A stretch of DNA of 64,000 nucleotides, taken from NCBI RefSeq assembly GCF_011516635.5, contig NZ_CP096255.1:3408501-3472500 (forward strand). Reading direction: 5' to 3'. Made by a program: the position numbers and the translations under genes. The stretch's first letter is position 1, and each line of letters begins with the position of its first letter. This document shows positions 46,898 to 57,300 of this stretch, in pieces. The DNA comes from Bradyrhizobium barranii subsp. apii (GTDB lineage Bacteria > Pseudomonadota > Alphaproteobacteria > Rhizobiales > Xanthobacteraceae). The notes beneath the pieces were generated by a model. The model was not told where the DNA came from and searched no databases. It saw nothing but the letters and a program-made list of their open reading frames with translations.

Positions 46898-47221
46898 CGA
46901 TCGATTTCAACTTTGTGGTGGCTGTAGGCAAAGTTCGGATTTCGATCCGGAAAATCGCAATGTTTTCAATGTCATGCGACCAAAGTACACGATGCGGTCA
47001 GACATGATGCAAGTTCCAGACAATGTCTTAGGCCATACAACATCAGTCGCGTCTAGCGCGCAGATGCTTGAATAATTATAGATTGCGGCCGGTTTGGGAG
47101 CGAGCGCCAACAAGGCATGCACCAGAGGAACCTGGCGCGAACCAGAATTCTGTTGATCATGTTCGTCCAATTGAGGCATCAGACGCAAGCGGATACAAAA
47201 GACCAACATCCGAAAGTGGAT
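46898..47221. promoter_or_regulatory. Divergent intergenic region between exporter pair 1 and rfbC
   Basis: This 324-bp region separates the minus-strand permease gene from plus-strand rfbC and must carry promoters for both. I see no unambiguous -35/-10 pairs, operators or attenuator. An open frame from 47117 runs into rfbC but lacks similarity before MKIERLEI. Confidence 0.4.
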
Positions 47222-47785
47222 ATGAAAATTGAACGGCTCGAGATTCCGGACATTCTGCTGGTGACCGCCGCGAGGCATGGCGACACCCGGGGATTTTTTT
47301 CGGAGACATTTCGTGCGGACGCGCTTCTTTCGAGTGGCGTCGAAGCGGCGTTCGTGCAGGACAATCACGTTTTATCGACGCAGAAAGGCGTGCTGCGCGG
47401 ATTGCATTACCAGCTTCCGCCCCACGTGCAGGGTAAGTTGGTGCGGTGCTCGCGCGGAGCAATTCTCGATGTCGGCGTTGACATCAGGGCAGGCTCGCCG
47501 ACCTTCGGCCGGCACGTTGCCGTCGAACTGTCGGCGGCGAACTGGTGTCAATTGTGGGTGCCGCCTGGCTTTGCTCATGGCTACGTCACAATGACCGACG
47601 ATTGCGAAGTCATCTATAAGGTTACCGATTACTACGCGCCGGACTGCGATCGTGGTATCGCATGGGACGATCCTGACCTGGCCATCGATTGGCGGATTTC
47701 GCCGGGTGACGTGGTCTTATCGGACAAGGACCGGAAGCAGCCGCGTTTGAAAGATGTCCCTCCGGGTTTTCAATTCGGCGGGTGA
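47222..47785 (+). CDS. rfbC: dTDP-4-dehydrorhamnose 3,5-epimerase
   Basis: A 187-residue cupin-fold epimerase, normal RmlC length. The sequence DTRGFFSETFRAD is the conserved N-terminal block, QDNHVLSTQKGVLRGLHYQ contains the catalytic histidine, and GFAHGYVTMTDDCEVIYKVT completes the active site. It converts dTDP-4-keto-6-deoxyglucose to the L-lyxo isomer. ATG 47222 fits the family start exactly. First gene of the four-gene dTDP-L-rhamnose operon, 12 bp before rfbB. Confidence 0.95.
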   Translation: MKIERLEIPDILLVTAARHGDTRGFFSETFRADALLSSGVEAAFVQDNHVLSTQKGVLRGLHYQLPPHVQGKLVRCSRGAILDVGVDIRAGSPTFGRHVAVELSAANWCQLWVPPGFAHGYVTMTDDCEVIYKVTDYYAPDCDRGIAWDDPDLAIDWRISPGDVVLSDKDRKQPRLKDVPPGFQFGG

Positions 47786-47797
47786 GGAGGTCGCGCA

Positions 47798-48847
47798 ATG
47801 CGGGTGATCGTGACTGGAGGAGCCGGTTTTATCGGATCGGCGGTATGTCGTCATTTCATCGCCGATCTCGGCCATGACGTCGTCGTGGTCGATAAATTGA
47901 CGTATGCCGGCAACATGGCGTCACTGGCGCTGGTTGCGTCCAGTCCGCAGTTTGCGTTCGAAAAGCACGATATCTGCGACGGCGCCGCGATGGCTGCGAT
48001 CTTCGAGAAATACCAGCCGGACGCAATGGTTCATCTCGCCGCTGAGAGCCACGTCGATCGTTCGATATCCGGCTCCGACCTGTTCTTAAAAACCAATGTG
48101 GTTGGTACCTTCACGCTGCTCGAGACGGCTCGCCGCTACATCGCGTCGGCCAAGAAAAATGCGGATGATTTCCGTTTCGTGCACGTCTCGACGGACGAGG
48201 TCTACGGGTCGCTCGGAGAGGACGGGCTGTTCACAGAAACCACGGCCTACGATCCCAGTTCTCCCTATTCGGCCACTAAAGCTGCTTCCGACCATCTGGC
48301 GAAAGCTTGGCACCGAACCTATGACGTGCCTGTCATCGTCTCCAATTGTTCCAACAATTACGGGCCCTATCATTTTCCCGAAAAGCTGATTCCGCTGGTT
48401 ATCCTCAACGCACTGGATCGTAAGTCGCTTCCGGTTTATGGCGACGGCTCCAACGTCCGCGATTGGCTGTTTGTCGACGACCACGCCCGGGCGCTTGGCA
48501 TCATTCTCGCAACAGGCAGACCCGGCGAAACCTACAATATCGGCGGACGCAATGAGCGGACCAACATCGAAGTGGTCCGGCAGATCTGTTCGTGGATGGA
48601 TCGCCTGCGCCCGAACGACGCCTCGCATCACGAGCTGATTTCGTTCGTTGCCGATCGCCCGGGGCACGATCAGCGTTACGCGATCGATGCCAGCAAGCTC
48701 GAAACCGATCTGGGATGGCGAGCGCGGGAAACGTTCGAAACCGGGATCGAAAAAACAGTGCAGTGGTATCTCGCGCGCGAAGATTGGTGGCGACCGCTGC
48801 GGAACAGGGTCTATGGCGGCGAACGTCTCGGTCTGGTGGGGGCGTGA
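47798..48847 (+). CDS. rfbB: dTDP-glucose 4,6-dehydratase
   Basis: A 349-residue extended SDR enzyme. [17 protein letters not shown] binds [16 protein letters not shown] is the substrate strand, [10 protein letters not shown] holds the catalytic Thr-Asp-Glu, and [13 protein letters not shown] the Tyr-x-x-x-Lys. It makes dTDP-4-keto-6-deoxyglucose, the second step of the rhamnose pathway. Its TGA stop overlaps the GTG start of rfbD. Confidence 0.96.
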   Translation: MRVIVTGGAGFIGSAVCRHFIADLGHDVVVVDKLTYAGNMASLALVASSPQFAFEKHDICDGAAMAAIFEKYQPDAMVHLAAESHVDRSISGSDLFLKTNVVGTFTLLETARRYIASAKKNADDFRFVHVSTDEVYGSLGEDGLFTETTAYDPSSPYSATKAASDHLAKAWHRTYDVPVIVSNCSNNYGPYHFPEKLIPLVILNALDRKSLPVYGDGSNVRDWLFVDDHARALGIILATGRPGETYNIGGRNERTNIEVVRQICSWMDRLRPNDASHHELISFVADRPGHDQRYAIDASKLETDLGWRARETFETGIEKTVQWYLAREDWWRPLRNRVYGGERLGLVGA

Positions 48848-49740
48848 ATCCACAAGTGCGAATCTATGTGATTGGCGCCGAGGGCCAGGTCGCGCGGTCC
48901 CTCCGGGAGGCTGCGGCCGCCGACAAGGAGATTGAGTTCGGCTTTGGCCGACGACCAGACGTTGATCTGCTGAACGCGGTCTCGATCGAGCGAGCCATTG
49001 CCGCATTCCGTCCCGACGTGGTGGTCAATCCCGCGGCCTACACGGCGGTGGATAAGGCTGAGTCGGAACCCGATCTCGCATTTGCGCTCAATCGCGATGG
49101 TGCAGGCGTTGTAGCGGCGGCGGCCGCGGATCAAGGCATTCCGGTCATCCATCTGTCGACCGACTACGTCTTTGACGGGATGAAGACCGGCGCCTATGTC
49201 GAGAGCGATCCGGTCAACCCGCAAAGCGTCTATGGCCGCTCCAAGTTGGCGGGCGAGCTAGCTGTCGCCGCGGCGAACCCAAGGCACGTTATTTTGCGTA
49301 CGTCATGGGTCTACGCGCCGTTTGGAGGTAATTTCGTGCGCACGATTCTTCGCCTTGCATCGGAACGCGACCGGCTGCGGGTAGTGAACGATCAGGTAGG
49401 TTGCCCCACATATGCGCCGGATATCGCCGACGCGATCCGCGGCATCGCCGGCCGGGTGGCGGGGGGCTGGCAGCCACATTATGCGGGTGTCACGCATCTT
49501 GCCGGGCCCGACCCGATGACTTGGTACGCCTTCGCGAAACAGATCACCGATCTCGCCGCGTCCCGCGGCGGGCGGTCCATATTGCTTGACCCGATCTCGA
49601 CTTCCGATTATCCGACAGCTGCCGTCCGACCAGCAAATTCGCAGCTTTCGAGCGCAAAACTGGCGGCGGTGTTCGATGTGGGGCTGCCTCCGCTGAAGCA
49701 GTCTCTGACGGATTGCCTTGATCGTCTTCTTGGGATTTGA
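48844..49740 (+). CDS. rfbD: dTDP-4-dehydrorhamnose reductase
   Basis: About 298 residues, family length. [19 protein letters not shown] is the NADPH loop, [14 protein letters not shown] and [12 protein letters not shown] are conserved blocks, and [10 protein letters not shown] carries the catalytic Tyr and Lys. It completes dTDP-L-rhamnose. I place the start at GTG 48844, which overlaps the rfbB stop (GTGA) and implies translational coupling. A longer open frame to 48592 is only overlap with rfbB. Confidence 0.93.
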   Translation: MNPQVRIYVIGAEGQVARSLREAAAADKEIEFGFGRRPDVDLLNAVSIERAIAAFRPDVVVNPAAYTAVDKAESEPDLAFALNRDGAGVVAAAAADQGIPVIHLSTDYVFDGMKTGAYVESDPVNPQSVYGRSKLAGELAVAAANPRHVILRTSWVYAPFGGNFVRTILRLASERDRLRVVNDQVGCPTYAPDIADAIRGIAGRVAGGWQPHYAGVTHLAGPDPMTWYAFAKQITDLAASRGGRSILLDPISTSDYPTAAVRPANSQLSSAKLAAVFDVGLPPLKQSLTDCLDRLLGI

Positions 49741-49754
49741 ACGGGAGATCTGCT

Positions 49755-50624
49755 TTGAAGGGCATTATTCTTGCTGGCGGGAGCGGTACTCGCCTCTACC
49801 CCATGACGCTTGTGACCTCCAAGCAGTTGCTGCCCGTCTACGACAAGCCGATGGTCTATTATCCGCTGACCACGCTGATGTTGGCCGGCATCCGCGACAT
49901 CCTGATCATTTCGACGCCGCAAGACTTGCCGTTGTTTGAGGCGTTGTTGGGAGACGGCAATCAGTGGGGGCTGTCGCTGTCTTACGCGGTGCAGCCTAAA
50001 CCTGAAGGTCTGGCGCAGGCGTTCGTGATCGGCGCCGATTTCATTGGCGGCGACGCTCCGGCGCTCATTCTCGGCGACAACATCTTCTTTGGCCATGGCC
50101 TGCCGAATTTGCTCGCCAGCGCCACGTCGCGGACGACCGGCGCCACGGTGTTTGCCTATCACGTCGCCGATCCGGAACGATATGGCGTGGTCGCGTTCGA
50201 CAAGCAGGGCAATGCGACCTCGATCGAGGAAAAGCCACTACAGCCGAAGTCGAACTTCGCCGTTACCGGACTCTATTTCTATGATAACCGAGTTGTCGAT
50301 ATTGCGGCCAATATCAAGCCGTCAGCACGCGGCGAACTCGAAATCACCGATGTGAACCGGGCCTATCTTGAGCGCGGACAGCTTGCGGTTGAGCTGATGG
50401 GGCGCGGCTTTGCCTGGCTGGACACCGGTACGCCAGACAGCCTGTTGGAAGCCGCCGACTTTGTCGCCACGCTCGAGCGGCGACAGGGATTTCGGATCGC
50501 CTGTCCCGAAGAGGTGGCTTTCGGCCAAGGATACATCGATCGCGATCAGTTGGCACGCCTGGGCGCGGCGCTGGGAAAGAGCGCCTATGCGCGCTACATC
50601 AGCGACCTCGCTGAAGCCCTGTGA
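49755..50624 (+). CDS. rfbA: Glucose-1-phosphate thymidylyltransferase
   Basis: A 289-residue nucleotidyltransferase of typical RmlA length. [20 protein letters not shown] is the nucleotide-binding signature, [20 protein letters not shown] follows, and [12 protein letters not shown] holds the metal-binding aspartate. It makes dTDP-glucose, the first step of the pathway. TTG 49755 is preceded by gggagat and gives the conserved N-terminus, so it is preferred over a TTG at 49737. Confidence 0.95.
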   Translation: MKGIILAGGSGTRLYPMTLVTSKQLLPVYDKPMVYYPLTTLMLAGIRDILIISTPQDLPLFEALLGDGNQWGLSLSYAVQPKPEGLAQAFVIGADFIGGDAPALILGDNIFFGHGLPNLLASATSRTTGATVFAYHVADPERYGVVAFDKQGNATSIEEKPLQPKSNFAVTGLYFYDNRVVDIAANIKPSARGELEITDVNRAYLERGQLAVELMGRGFAWLDTGTPDSLLEAADFVATLERRQGFRIACPEEVAFGQGYIDRDQLARLGAALGKSAYARYISDLAEAL

Positions 50625-50690
50625 GCCTGTCTTTCCGATCATCGCCGCAGGTCTTCGCTTCGGTGATCCAGCAACAAGGACAACAACGTC

Positions 50691-51719
50691 GTGTCAGGCC
50701 AGGCTTCAACCTTCACCAGCGATCTCGCTGTTGTTTATCTGGCGCGCCATGCCGAAGGAAAAGGACCGGTCACGAATTTCATTGAATCCTTCGAGCGTCA
50801 TCCACCCGGGATTGCGCATGATTGCGTGGTGGTTCGAAAAGGCTTCCCGCCGGGGGAATCCACGCTCGACAAAGTCCTGAAGCGTGCATTCCCTCATTTC
50901 ATTTCAGTGTCGGATGACGGCTTCGACATCAACGCCTATGCCAAGGCTGCTGCGCAGCTTCCCCACACGCGTGTGGTCTTCCTCAACACGTTCTCGGAAA
51001 TCACGTCTGACAACTGGCTTCGCAAACTGCGTTCGGCGTTTGCCGATCCGGCGGTCGGAATCGCTGGGGCCACCGGTTCCTATGAAAGCCTTCTCAGCAG
51101 CATGAAGCACGTCCAAAAGGGATGGTGGCTGTTTCAGAATGAGGGGATTCCAAAACCGGCCGGCCTCCGACGGTTGTTCCGAGCAATCAGGACGCGGTTG
51201 CCGAAGCAGCTGGCGACTAGGGTGGTGGCAACCGCGATTTCCTATTTCGCTGTGCGCTCGTCACGCCACGACCGCACGCTGGACGATAAGTTTGAAGCGT
51301 ATTGGGCCAACGAGATCGGGCCCGGCGGCGCGCTGGCGCGCCTGAACGACATGGCGCCTTTTCCGAATCCGCACATCAGAACAAATGCTTTCATGATCGA
51401 ACGACAGGTCTTTCTCGATGTACTGCCCGAATCGATCGAAACCAAGAACGATTCATACCTTTTCGAAAGCGGGCCGGGCGGGCTGACGCAGCGAATCCTT
51501 CAGCGCGGCCTGAAAATCGTGGTGGTGGGTGCGGACGGACGCGTTTACGGGATGGAAGAATGGGCCGAAAGCGGCACATTTCGCCTTGGAGGCCAGCGCA
51601 ATCTTCTCGTCAAGGACAACCAGACTCGGGCGTTCCAAAACATGAATGCGGCCGGGCAGCGCACTTTCACGAGGATGACCTGGGGCGACGACCAGGGTAC
51701 CATCTCCGGTACGTTATGA
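50691..51719 (+). CDS. Unrecognised polysaccharide-locus protein, paralogue 1 (342 residues)
   Basis: I do not recognise this family. It begins DLAVVYLARHAEGKGPVTNF and shares ordered blocks with the protein at 59974-61014: SDDGFDINAYAKAA, VVFLNTFSEITSDNWLRKL, VGIAGATGSYES, HIRTNAFMIERQVFLDVLP and LVKDNQTRAFQNM. The alternating strand-helix start and the acidic DDGFD block suggest a glycosyltransferase A-like fold acting on glycan, which is inference only. No signal peptide or membrane helix is evident. GTG 50691 starts the frame 66 bp after rfbA. Confidence 0.65.
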   Translation: MSGQASTFTSDLAVVYLARHAEGKGPVTNFIESFERHPPGIAHDCVVVRKGFPPGESTLDKVLKRAFPHFISVSDDGFDINAYAKAAAQLPHTRVVFLNTFSEITSDNWLRKLRSAFADPAVGIAGATGSYESLLSSMKHVQKGWWLFQNEGIPKPAGLRRLFRAIRTRLPKQLATRVVATAISYFAVRSSRHDRTLDDKFEAYWANEIGPGGALARLNDMAPFPNPHIRTNAFMIERQVFLDVLPESIETKNDSYLFESGPGGLTQRILQRGLKIVVVGADGRVYGMEEWAESGTFRLGGQRNLLVKDNQTRAFQNMNAAGQRTFTRMTWGDDQGTISGTL

Positions 51720-52127
51720 GCAGGGCAAATGCGCCGGAATCCGATCGCCGCGGGAGGGTGACGGGGGAGAATTGCCAACTGCGGAGCGCGGTTAGATTGT
51801 GCTGCGTGGCATAGGTTGGTACATAGGCCAGCGAAGGGTGGGCCCTCGCGCGGGGACGAGAACGGGCACTTCCAACGGTTGAACCGAGATTCACAGTTCC
51901 TGGTGAAGAAGTATGCGCGTTGTCGAGAAAATTTGCCGTGTCCGATTGCGGTCGGATCCCACCGGTTTTACCGTCCAGGATGGCACTTCGGTAGCATCGG
52001 CGTGCGTGGGTGGCATCCCAGGATACGGGTGGCCTGAAAGGGCATCGCGGCTCTCTGGCTGCTGGTCAGATTTGTTTACCGAAGAAGTAGGGGCTCTACG
52101 ATCTGAAGCTGCAGCGGTTCTTGGTTG
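51720..52127. other. Intergenic region before exporter 2, no gene seen
   Basis: About 400 bp without a convincing coding frame. Probably holds the promoter of the export and polymerase module. No clear operator or attenuator. Confidence 0.4.
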
Positions 52128-52946
52128 ATGCAGGAGTTCTCGATTTCTCCGCTGAAAATGCTGGTGGACTTGTGGCGCAAGCGCGGCCTGATACGCGCTC
52201 TGGTGCACCGGGAAGTGGTCGGACGCTATCGCGGATCCGTCCTCGGACTGTTCTGGTCATTCTTCAATCCGATTCTGATGCTAATCATCTACACACTAGT
52301 CTTCAGCGTGGTTTTCAAGATGCGCTGGAATGTCGGGAGTGACTCGAAGACTGAGTTTGCGATGGTGCTGTTTCCCGGCCTGATCGTATTCACGCTTTTC
52401 TCGGAATGCTTGAACCGCGCGCCCAGCCTGATCCTGAGCAACGTGAACTACGTCAAGAAGGTGGTTTTTCCGCTAGAGATACTTCCTTCCGTTGCGCTGG
52501 GTTCGGCGATCTTTCATGGCGCGGTGAGCATGTGCGTGTGGTTTATTGCGTATCTGTTCTTGTTTGGAATCCCGCACCTGACCGTCGTGCTGATCCCCCT
52601 GGTTTTGCTGCCGCTGGTGCTTTTCATTCTGGGGGTGAGCTGGTTCCTGGCCTCACTCGGCGTCTATTTGCGCGACGTCGCTCAGTTCATGGGCATGATC
52701 ACCACGATCCTGATGTTCCTATCGCCGATCTTCTACCCGGTGAATGCATTTCCGGAGAAATATCGCAGCCTGCTGTTCCTCAATCCGATCACGCCCGCGA
52801 TCGAGCAGGCGCGGGATGTGTTGTTCTGGGGGAAGGTGCCGGACTCGACGATGTACCTGATCTATCTTTTGGGCGGCGCCTTGGTCGCATGGTGTGGCTT
52901 TGCCTGGTTTCAGAAGACCCGCCGGGGGTTCGCCGATGTCCTCTAG
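52128..52946 (+). CDS. wzm: Polysaccharide ABC transporter permease (Wzm)
   Basis: A 272-residue ABC-2 permease with REVVGRYRGSVLGLFWSFFN before the first helix and six hydrophobic segments, including LFPGLIVFTLFSECLN and GMITTILMFLSPIFYPVNAF. It forms the channel through which the undecaprenyl-linked chain leaves the cytosol. The gene overlaps that of its ATPase by 11 bp. ATG 52128 is used; the TTG one codon upstream is the alternative. Confidence 0.92.
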   Translation: MQEFSISPLKMLVDLWRKRGLIRALVHREVVGRYRGSVLGLFWSFFNPILMLIIYTLVFSVVFKMRWNVGSDSKTEFAMVLFPGLIVFTLFSECLNRAPSLILSNVNYVKKVVFPLEILPSVALGSAIFHGAVSMCVWFIAYLFLFGIPHLTVVLIPLVLLPLVLFILGVSWFLASLGVYLRDVAQFMGMITTILMFLSPIFYPVNAFPEKYRSLLFLNPITPAIEQARDVLFWGKVPDSTMYLIYLLGGALVAWCGFAWFQKTRRGFADVL

Positions 52947-54300
52947 GGAAACTGCAATTAAGGTACAAAGCCTCAGCAAGTGCTACCAGATCTACAACAA
53001 GCCGCACGATCGTTTAAAGCAGTCCTTGTTTCCGCGACTCGGAGCGCTGATCGGCAAGACGCCGCAGCAGTATTTTCGGGAGTTCTGGGCGCTCAGAGAC
53101 GTTTCCCTTGAAGTCAAGAAAGGCGAAACCGTTGGTATTATCGGGCGCAACGGCAGCGGAAAATCGACCCTGTTGCAGATGATCTGCGGAACCCTCAATC
53201 CGACCGGCGGTACGATTAAGATCAACGGTCGTGTGGCCGCGCTACTTGAACTCGGGGCGGGCTTCAATCCGGAGTTCACTGGTCGCGAAAATGTCTATAT
53301 GGCCGCTACGCTCTATGGGTTGACCCAGGCGCAGATAGACGGCCGTTTCGAGCGGATCGCAGCCTTTGCCGATATTGGCGATTTCATCGAGCAGCCGGTG
53401 AAGACCTATTCGAGCGGCATGTATGTCCGGCTGGCATTTGCGGTGATTGCGCATGTCGACGCCGATGTTCTGGTGGTCGACGAAGCGCTCGCGGTCGGGG
53501 ATGCGGTGTTCACCCAAAAATGCATGCGCTTCATCCGAGAGTTTCAAAAGCACGGCACCTTGCTGTTTGTCAGCCACGATACCGCTGCCGTGCAGAATCT
53601 GTGCGAATCCGCGATCTGGCTGTCCCAGGGCCAGATCCGGATGACCGGCACTTCCAGAGAGGTTTCTGAAAGCTACCTCCAGTTCACGCTTCAGGAAGTC
53701 TACGGCGAAGAAGCCAAGCTGATCTCGGTCGCGTCGGACCGGGCGGCTGGGCTGGCGTCTGAAACATCGCCAATGGATTCGCATGCGGCGCCGGCTGTGG
53801 ATTACGGCGCCGTGGCCAGCGTACGCGACAATACCGCTTTCGCCACCGGCTGGAAGACCGGCCATGCCGAAATCCAATCCGTTTCCATGACGAAATTGTC
53901 AGCCGGTCCGGAGGGGATTTACGAAGGTGGCGAGCGCGTTCGCATGACCGTCCGCGCCAAGGCACATGGTCCACTCGGCAAGCCGATCCTGGGATTTCTG
54001 ATTCGTGATCGGTTGGGGCAGGATCTGTTTGGAGAGAATACGCTCTCATTTACCGATCGCATGCCGGTTCGCATCGAGCCGGGCGTGACATTCGAGGGCG
54101 TGTTCGAGTTCCGTCTTCCGATGCTTCCGAACGGGCAGTACGCCGTCATGGCGTCGGTCGCAGACGGCGATGGTTATGACAACATTCAGCATCATTGGAT
54201 GCATGACGCGCTGATCGTCAACGTCGCTTCAAGCAAGATTCGTTACGGGCTCGTCGGCATCCCGTTCGAGCGGGTAGAGTTGCAGGTTACGAATGATTAA
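52936..54300 (+). CDS. wzt: Polysaccharide ABC transporter ATPase with C-terminal glycan-binding domain (Wzt)
   Basis: A 454-residue protein. The N-terminal 240 residues are an ABC ATPase: Walker A VGIIGRNGSGKSTLLQMICG, signature YSSGMYVRLAFAVIAHV, Walker B VLVVDEALAVGD and switch LLFVSHDTAAVQN. A linker leads to a beta-rich C-terminal domain from about residue 310 (YEGGERVRMTVRAKAHG, GFLIRDRLGQDLFGENTLSF, FEFRLPMLPNGQYAVMASV), the Wzt_C type. In O9a-like systems that domain recognises a modified non-reducing end before export. It overlaps both neighbours, and the start of the next gene lies within its last codons. Confidence 0.93.
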   Translation: MSSRETAIKVQSLSKCYQIYNKPHDRLKQSLFPRLGALIGKTPQQYFREFWALRDVSLEVKKGETVGIIGRNGSGKSTLLQMICGTLNPTGGTIKINGRVAALLELGAGFNPEFTGRENVYMAATLYGLTQAQIDGRFERIAAFADIGDFIEQPVKTYSSGMYVRLAFAVIAHVDADVLVVDEALAVGDAVFTQKCMRFIREFQKHGTLLFVSHDTAAVQNLCESAIWLSQGQIRMTGTSREVSESYLQFTLQEVYGEEAKLISVASDRAAGLASETSPMDSHAAPAVDYGAVASVRDNTAFATGWKTGHAEIQSVSMTKLSAGPEGIYEGGERVRMTVRAKAHGPLGKPILGFLIRDRLGQDLFGENTLSFTDRMPVRIEPGVTFEGVFEFRLPMLPNGQYAVMASVADGDGYDNIQHHWMHDALIVNVASSKIRYGLVGIPFERVELQVTND

Positions 54301-57300
54301 ACGAACGCTTCACGAACTCTACGCCAGCCACTCAGGAAAGATGTCCGACAAGTGGTCGCTCTATCTCGATGAATATGATCGTTTGTTCTCGTCGATGAGG
54401 GATCGTCCGGTCCGGCTGCTCGAGATCGGAGTCCAGAACGGTGGTTCGCTCGAGATCTGGTCGCAATTCTTTCCGAAGGCGCAAGCGATCATCGGCTGTG
54501 ACATCAATCCGGATTGCGAGCGCCTGGCATATGATGATCCGCGCATCGGCGTCATTGTCGGCAATGCAAATGATCCGCAGACCCAGGGGCTGATACTGCA
54601 GAGGTCCGGACAATTCGACATCGTGATCGACGACGGGTCTCATTTGTCCAGCGACATCGTCAAGACTTTTGCGCTGTATTTTCCGCATCTTGCAGAGGGC
54701 GGAATCTTCATCGCCGAGGATCTGCATTGCAGCTATTGGGACAAGTTCGAAGGCGGCCTCTACTATCCCTATTCTTCGATGACGTTTTTCAAGCGCCTTG
54801 CAGATGTCATCAATCATGAGCATTGGGGGGTGCCCAAGGCCCGCGCCGAAATTCTGCGCGGCATTTTCGGCAAATACGGTTGCGAGCTACCCGAAGAAAG
54901 TCTCGCGTTGGTTCATTCGGTTGAATTCACTAATTCGATGTGCGTGGTGAGGAAATCGCCCGCCGCAAAGAACGGCCTGGGTCACCGCATTATTTCCGGG
55001 ACCTTGGAGTTGGTGGTTCCGGCCAACAAGGAATGGAGCGGTACTCCGTACAAACTGGATCCGATCTTCGACGAAACCAACAATGTCTGGACCGATCGCT
55101 CATCCGCGCCTGAAGAGATGTATATTGAGACAGTGCGCGACCTTGGTGCGTCGGTCGAACTCATTGAGGATCTGAAGCAGGAATTGAGTCGCAAGCTCGA
55201 TGAAATTTTGCATCTGAAGGACAGAAACGAGCAGCTAAGTCGTGAGCTCGATGAAATTCGCAGATCGACCAGTTGGCAAATGACATCGGTCCCGCGGCTT
55301 TTGGCAACGCGCATGCGAAGCCTGGCATCCGATGCGCCCGGTACGGGCAGCCTGCTTCCGATACTCAGCGCAGGGGTGAAGTCTCACCGGCGCTCCTTTT
55401 CGAGGAGTAATTCGACGACCGCCGAGCGTCTTCATAAGTTCGTCCTGCGACACGGTTTGGGTTTTTATCAAAAGCGCATGAGGCACACCCAGTTGGGCCG
55501 CGCCATCGCGCAATATGTGCGCGATCGCGGGCTTATCAGTTCCTTCGACCTCCATTCGAGCTCGCTCCCGCAAGGCAGCCCGGAGATCGTCGCGTCCGGA
55601 CCTGCGCACGCCTCGGACGCCGAAGTCCATTCGCAGGTACCCGGCTATCACCTGAGCCTTCCGCTAAATTTCGAGGTGGCGGACGACCTCGCCGTTCGCC
55701 CCTGCGTCAATGTGCTGTTGCCGAGTCTCCGCCTCAAGAGCATGTCCGGCGGACCCAATACCGCGCTACTGCTCGCGTGCATGCTGGCGGAGCGCGGCGA
55801 GCGTATCCGATTAATCGCCTGCGATGCGCCGTTGGAGGGTGAAGACGCCGCGTTACTCCCTTACATGGAGCGGCTATTGAACCGGCTGGTCGCCCGCGAC
55901 CGCATTGAGATCGTCGATGGATTCGACCGCACCAGGCCGATACCGATCGGCATCCGCGATGTATTTTTCGCGACTGCCTGGTGGACCGCCCAGATTGCGA
56001 AATACGCGGTTGCCAACACATCTAATAAGACTTTCATTTACCTGATTCAGGATTTTGAGCCGATCCTACACGAGGGCTCCACCTTTCAAGCCCGTGCGCT
56101 CGAAACCTATGGACTGCCGCATATCCCAGTGATCAACACCCGGCTCCTGCTCGACCATTTGATCCGGGAAGATGCGGGGCGCTTCTCAGATCAGGCATTT
56201 GCGGCCGAGGCGCTATGGTTCAATCCCGCCCTGGATCGTACCCACTATTTTCCCGTCGCCGCTCAATCCGGCAAGAAGAGGGTGCTGCTGTTCTACGCTC
56301 GCCCCAACATCGCCCGCCGCAACCTGTTCGAACTTGGACTGGTCGCGTTGCGTCGCGCCGTCGCCTCCGGCGCTGTCGACAAGGATAATTGGGAAGTCTG
56401 GGCGATGGGCGAAAAGATTCCGCCAATTGCACTCGGCGAAGGCGTTATGCTCAATCCGCTGCCGTGGATGAGCTTCGACGACTATGCCGGACGCGTGCGC
56501 ACCGCCGATCTCATGCTGTCATTGATGCTGTCGCCGCATCCAAGCTATCCGCCGTTGGAAATGGCTGCGTCGGGCAAGCTGGTCGTCACCAACAGCTTCT
56601 CCGTAAAGACGGCGGATCGCATGCGGGCGTTCTCGCCGAACATTATCGTTGCGGAGCCGAATGCCGAAAGCCTCGGGCAGGCTATCGAGAACGCAGCGGG
56701 GCGGATCAATTGCGGGCTGCCGAGTTACGATTCCTCCGGCGCGATCGCATTGCCGACGGACTGGGATCAGAGCCTCAACGGAATTGTCACGGAATTGCTT
56801 GCGAGGCTGGAAGGGATGCGCGAGCCTGCGCTGGAAACAGCGCAATCGGTAGCGCCGGGCTTGCCGTCGGTGGCGAAGAGCGACTACGAGGCCTACCGCA
56901 AGACGAGACTCGCCCGTCGTCGACGCGACGGAAAGTATAGCCAGACACCCGGCCTGCTTTCATTCGTAACCAGCGCCTACAACACCGATCCCCGGTTCCT
57001 CGAAGAGCTTGGCAACAGCGTATTTCTTCAGGACGGGGGGATGCATTTCGAATGGCTAATCCTCGACAACGGTTCCACGGAGGAGGGCACCCGGCGCGCC
57101 CTTACAAGGCTCGCACGCCATCCCAGCGTGCGGCTCGAGCGCGTCGAGAGCAATCTCGGTGTCGTCGGCGGAATGCGCTACTGCCTCGAACGGGCGTCCG
57201 GACGTTATATTCTGCCGCTGGATTCCGACGATCTGATCGAGCCCGATTGCGTCCACGTCCTGACCCGCTTCATCGAGGAGAACGATTATCCTGCCCTGCT

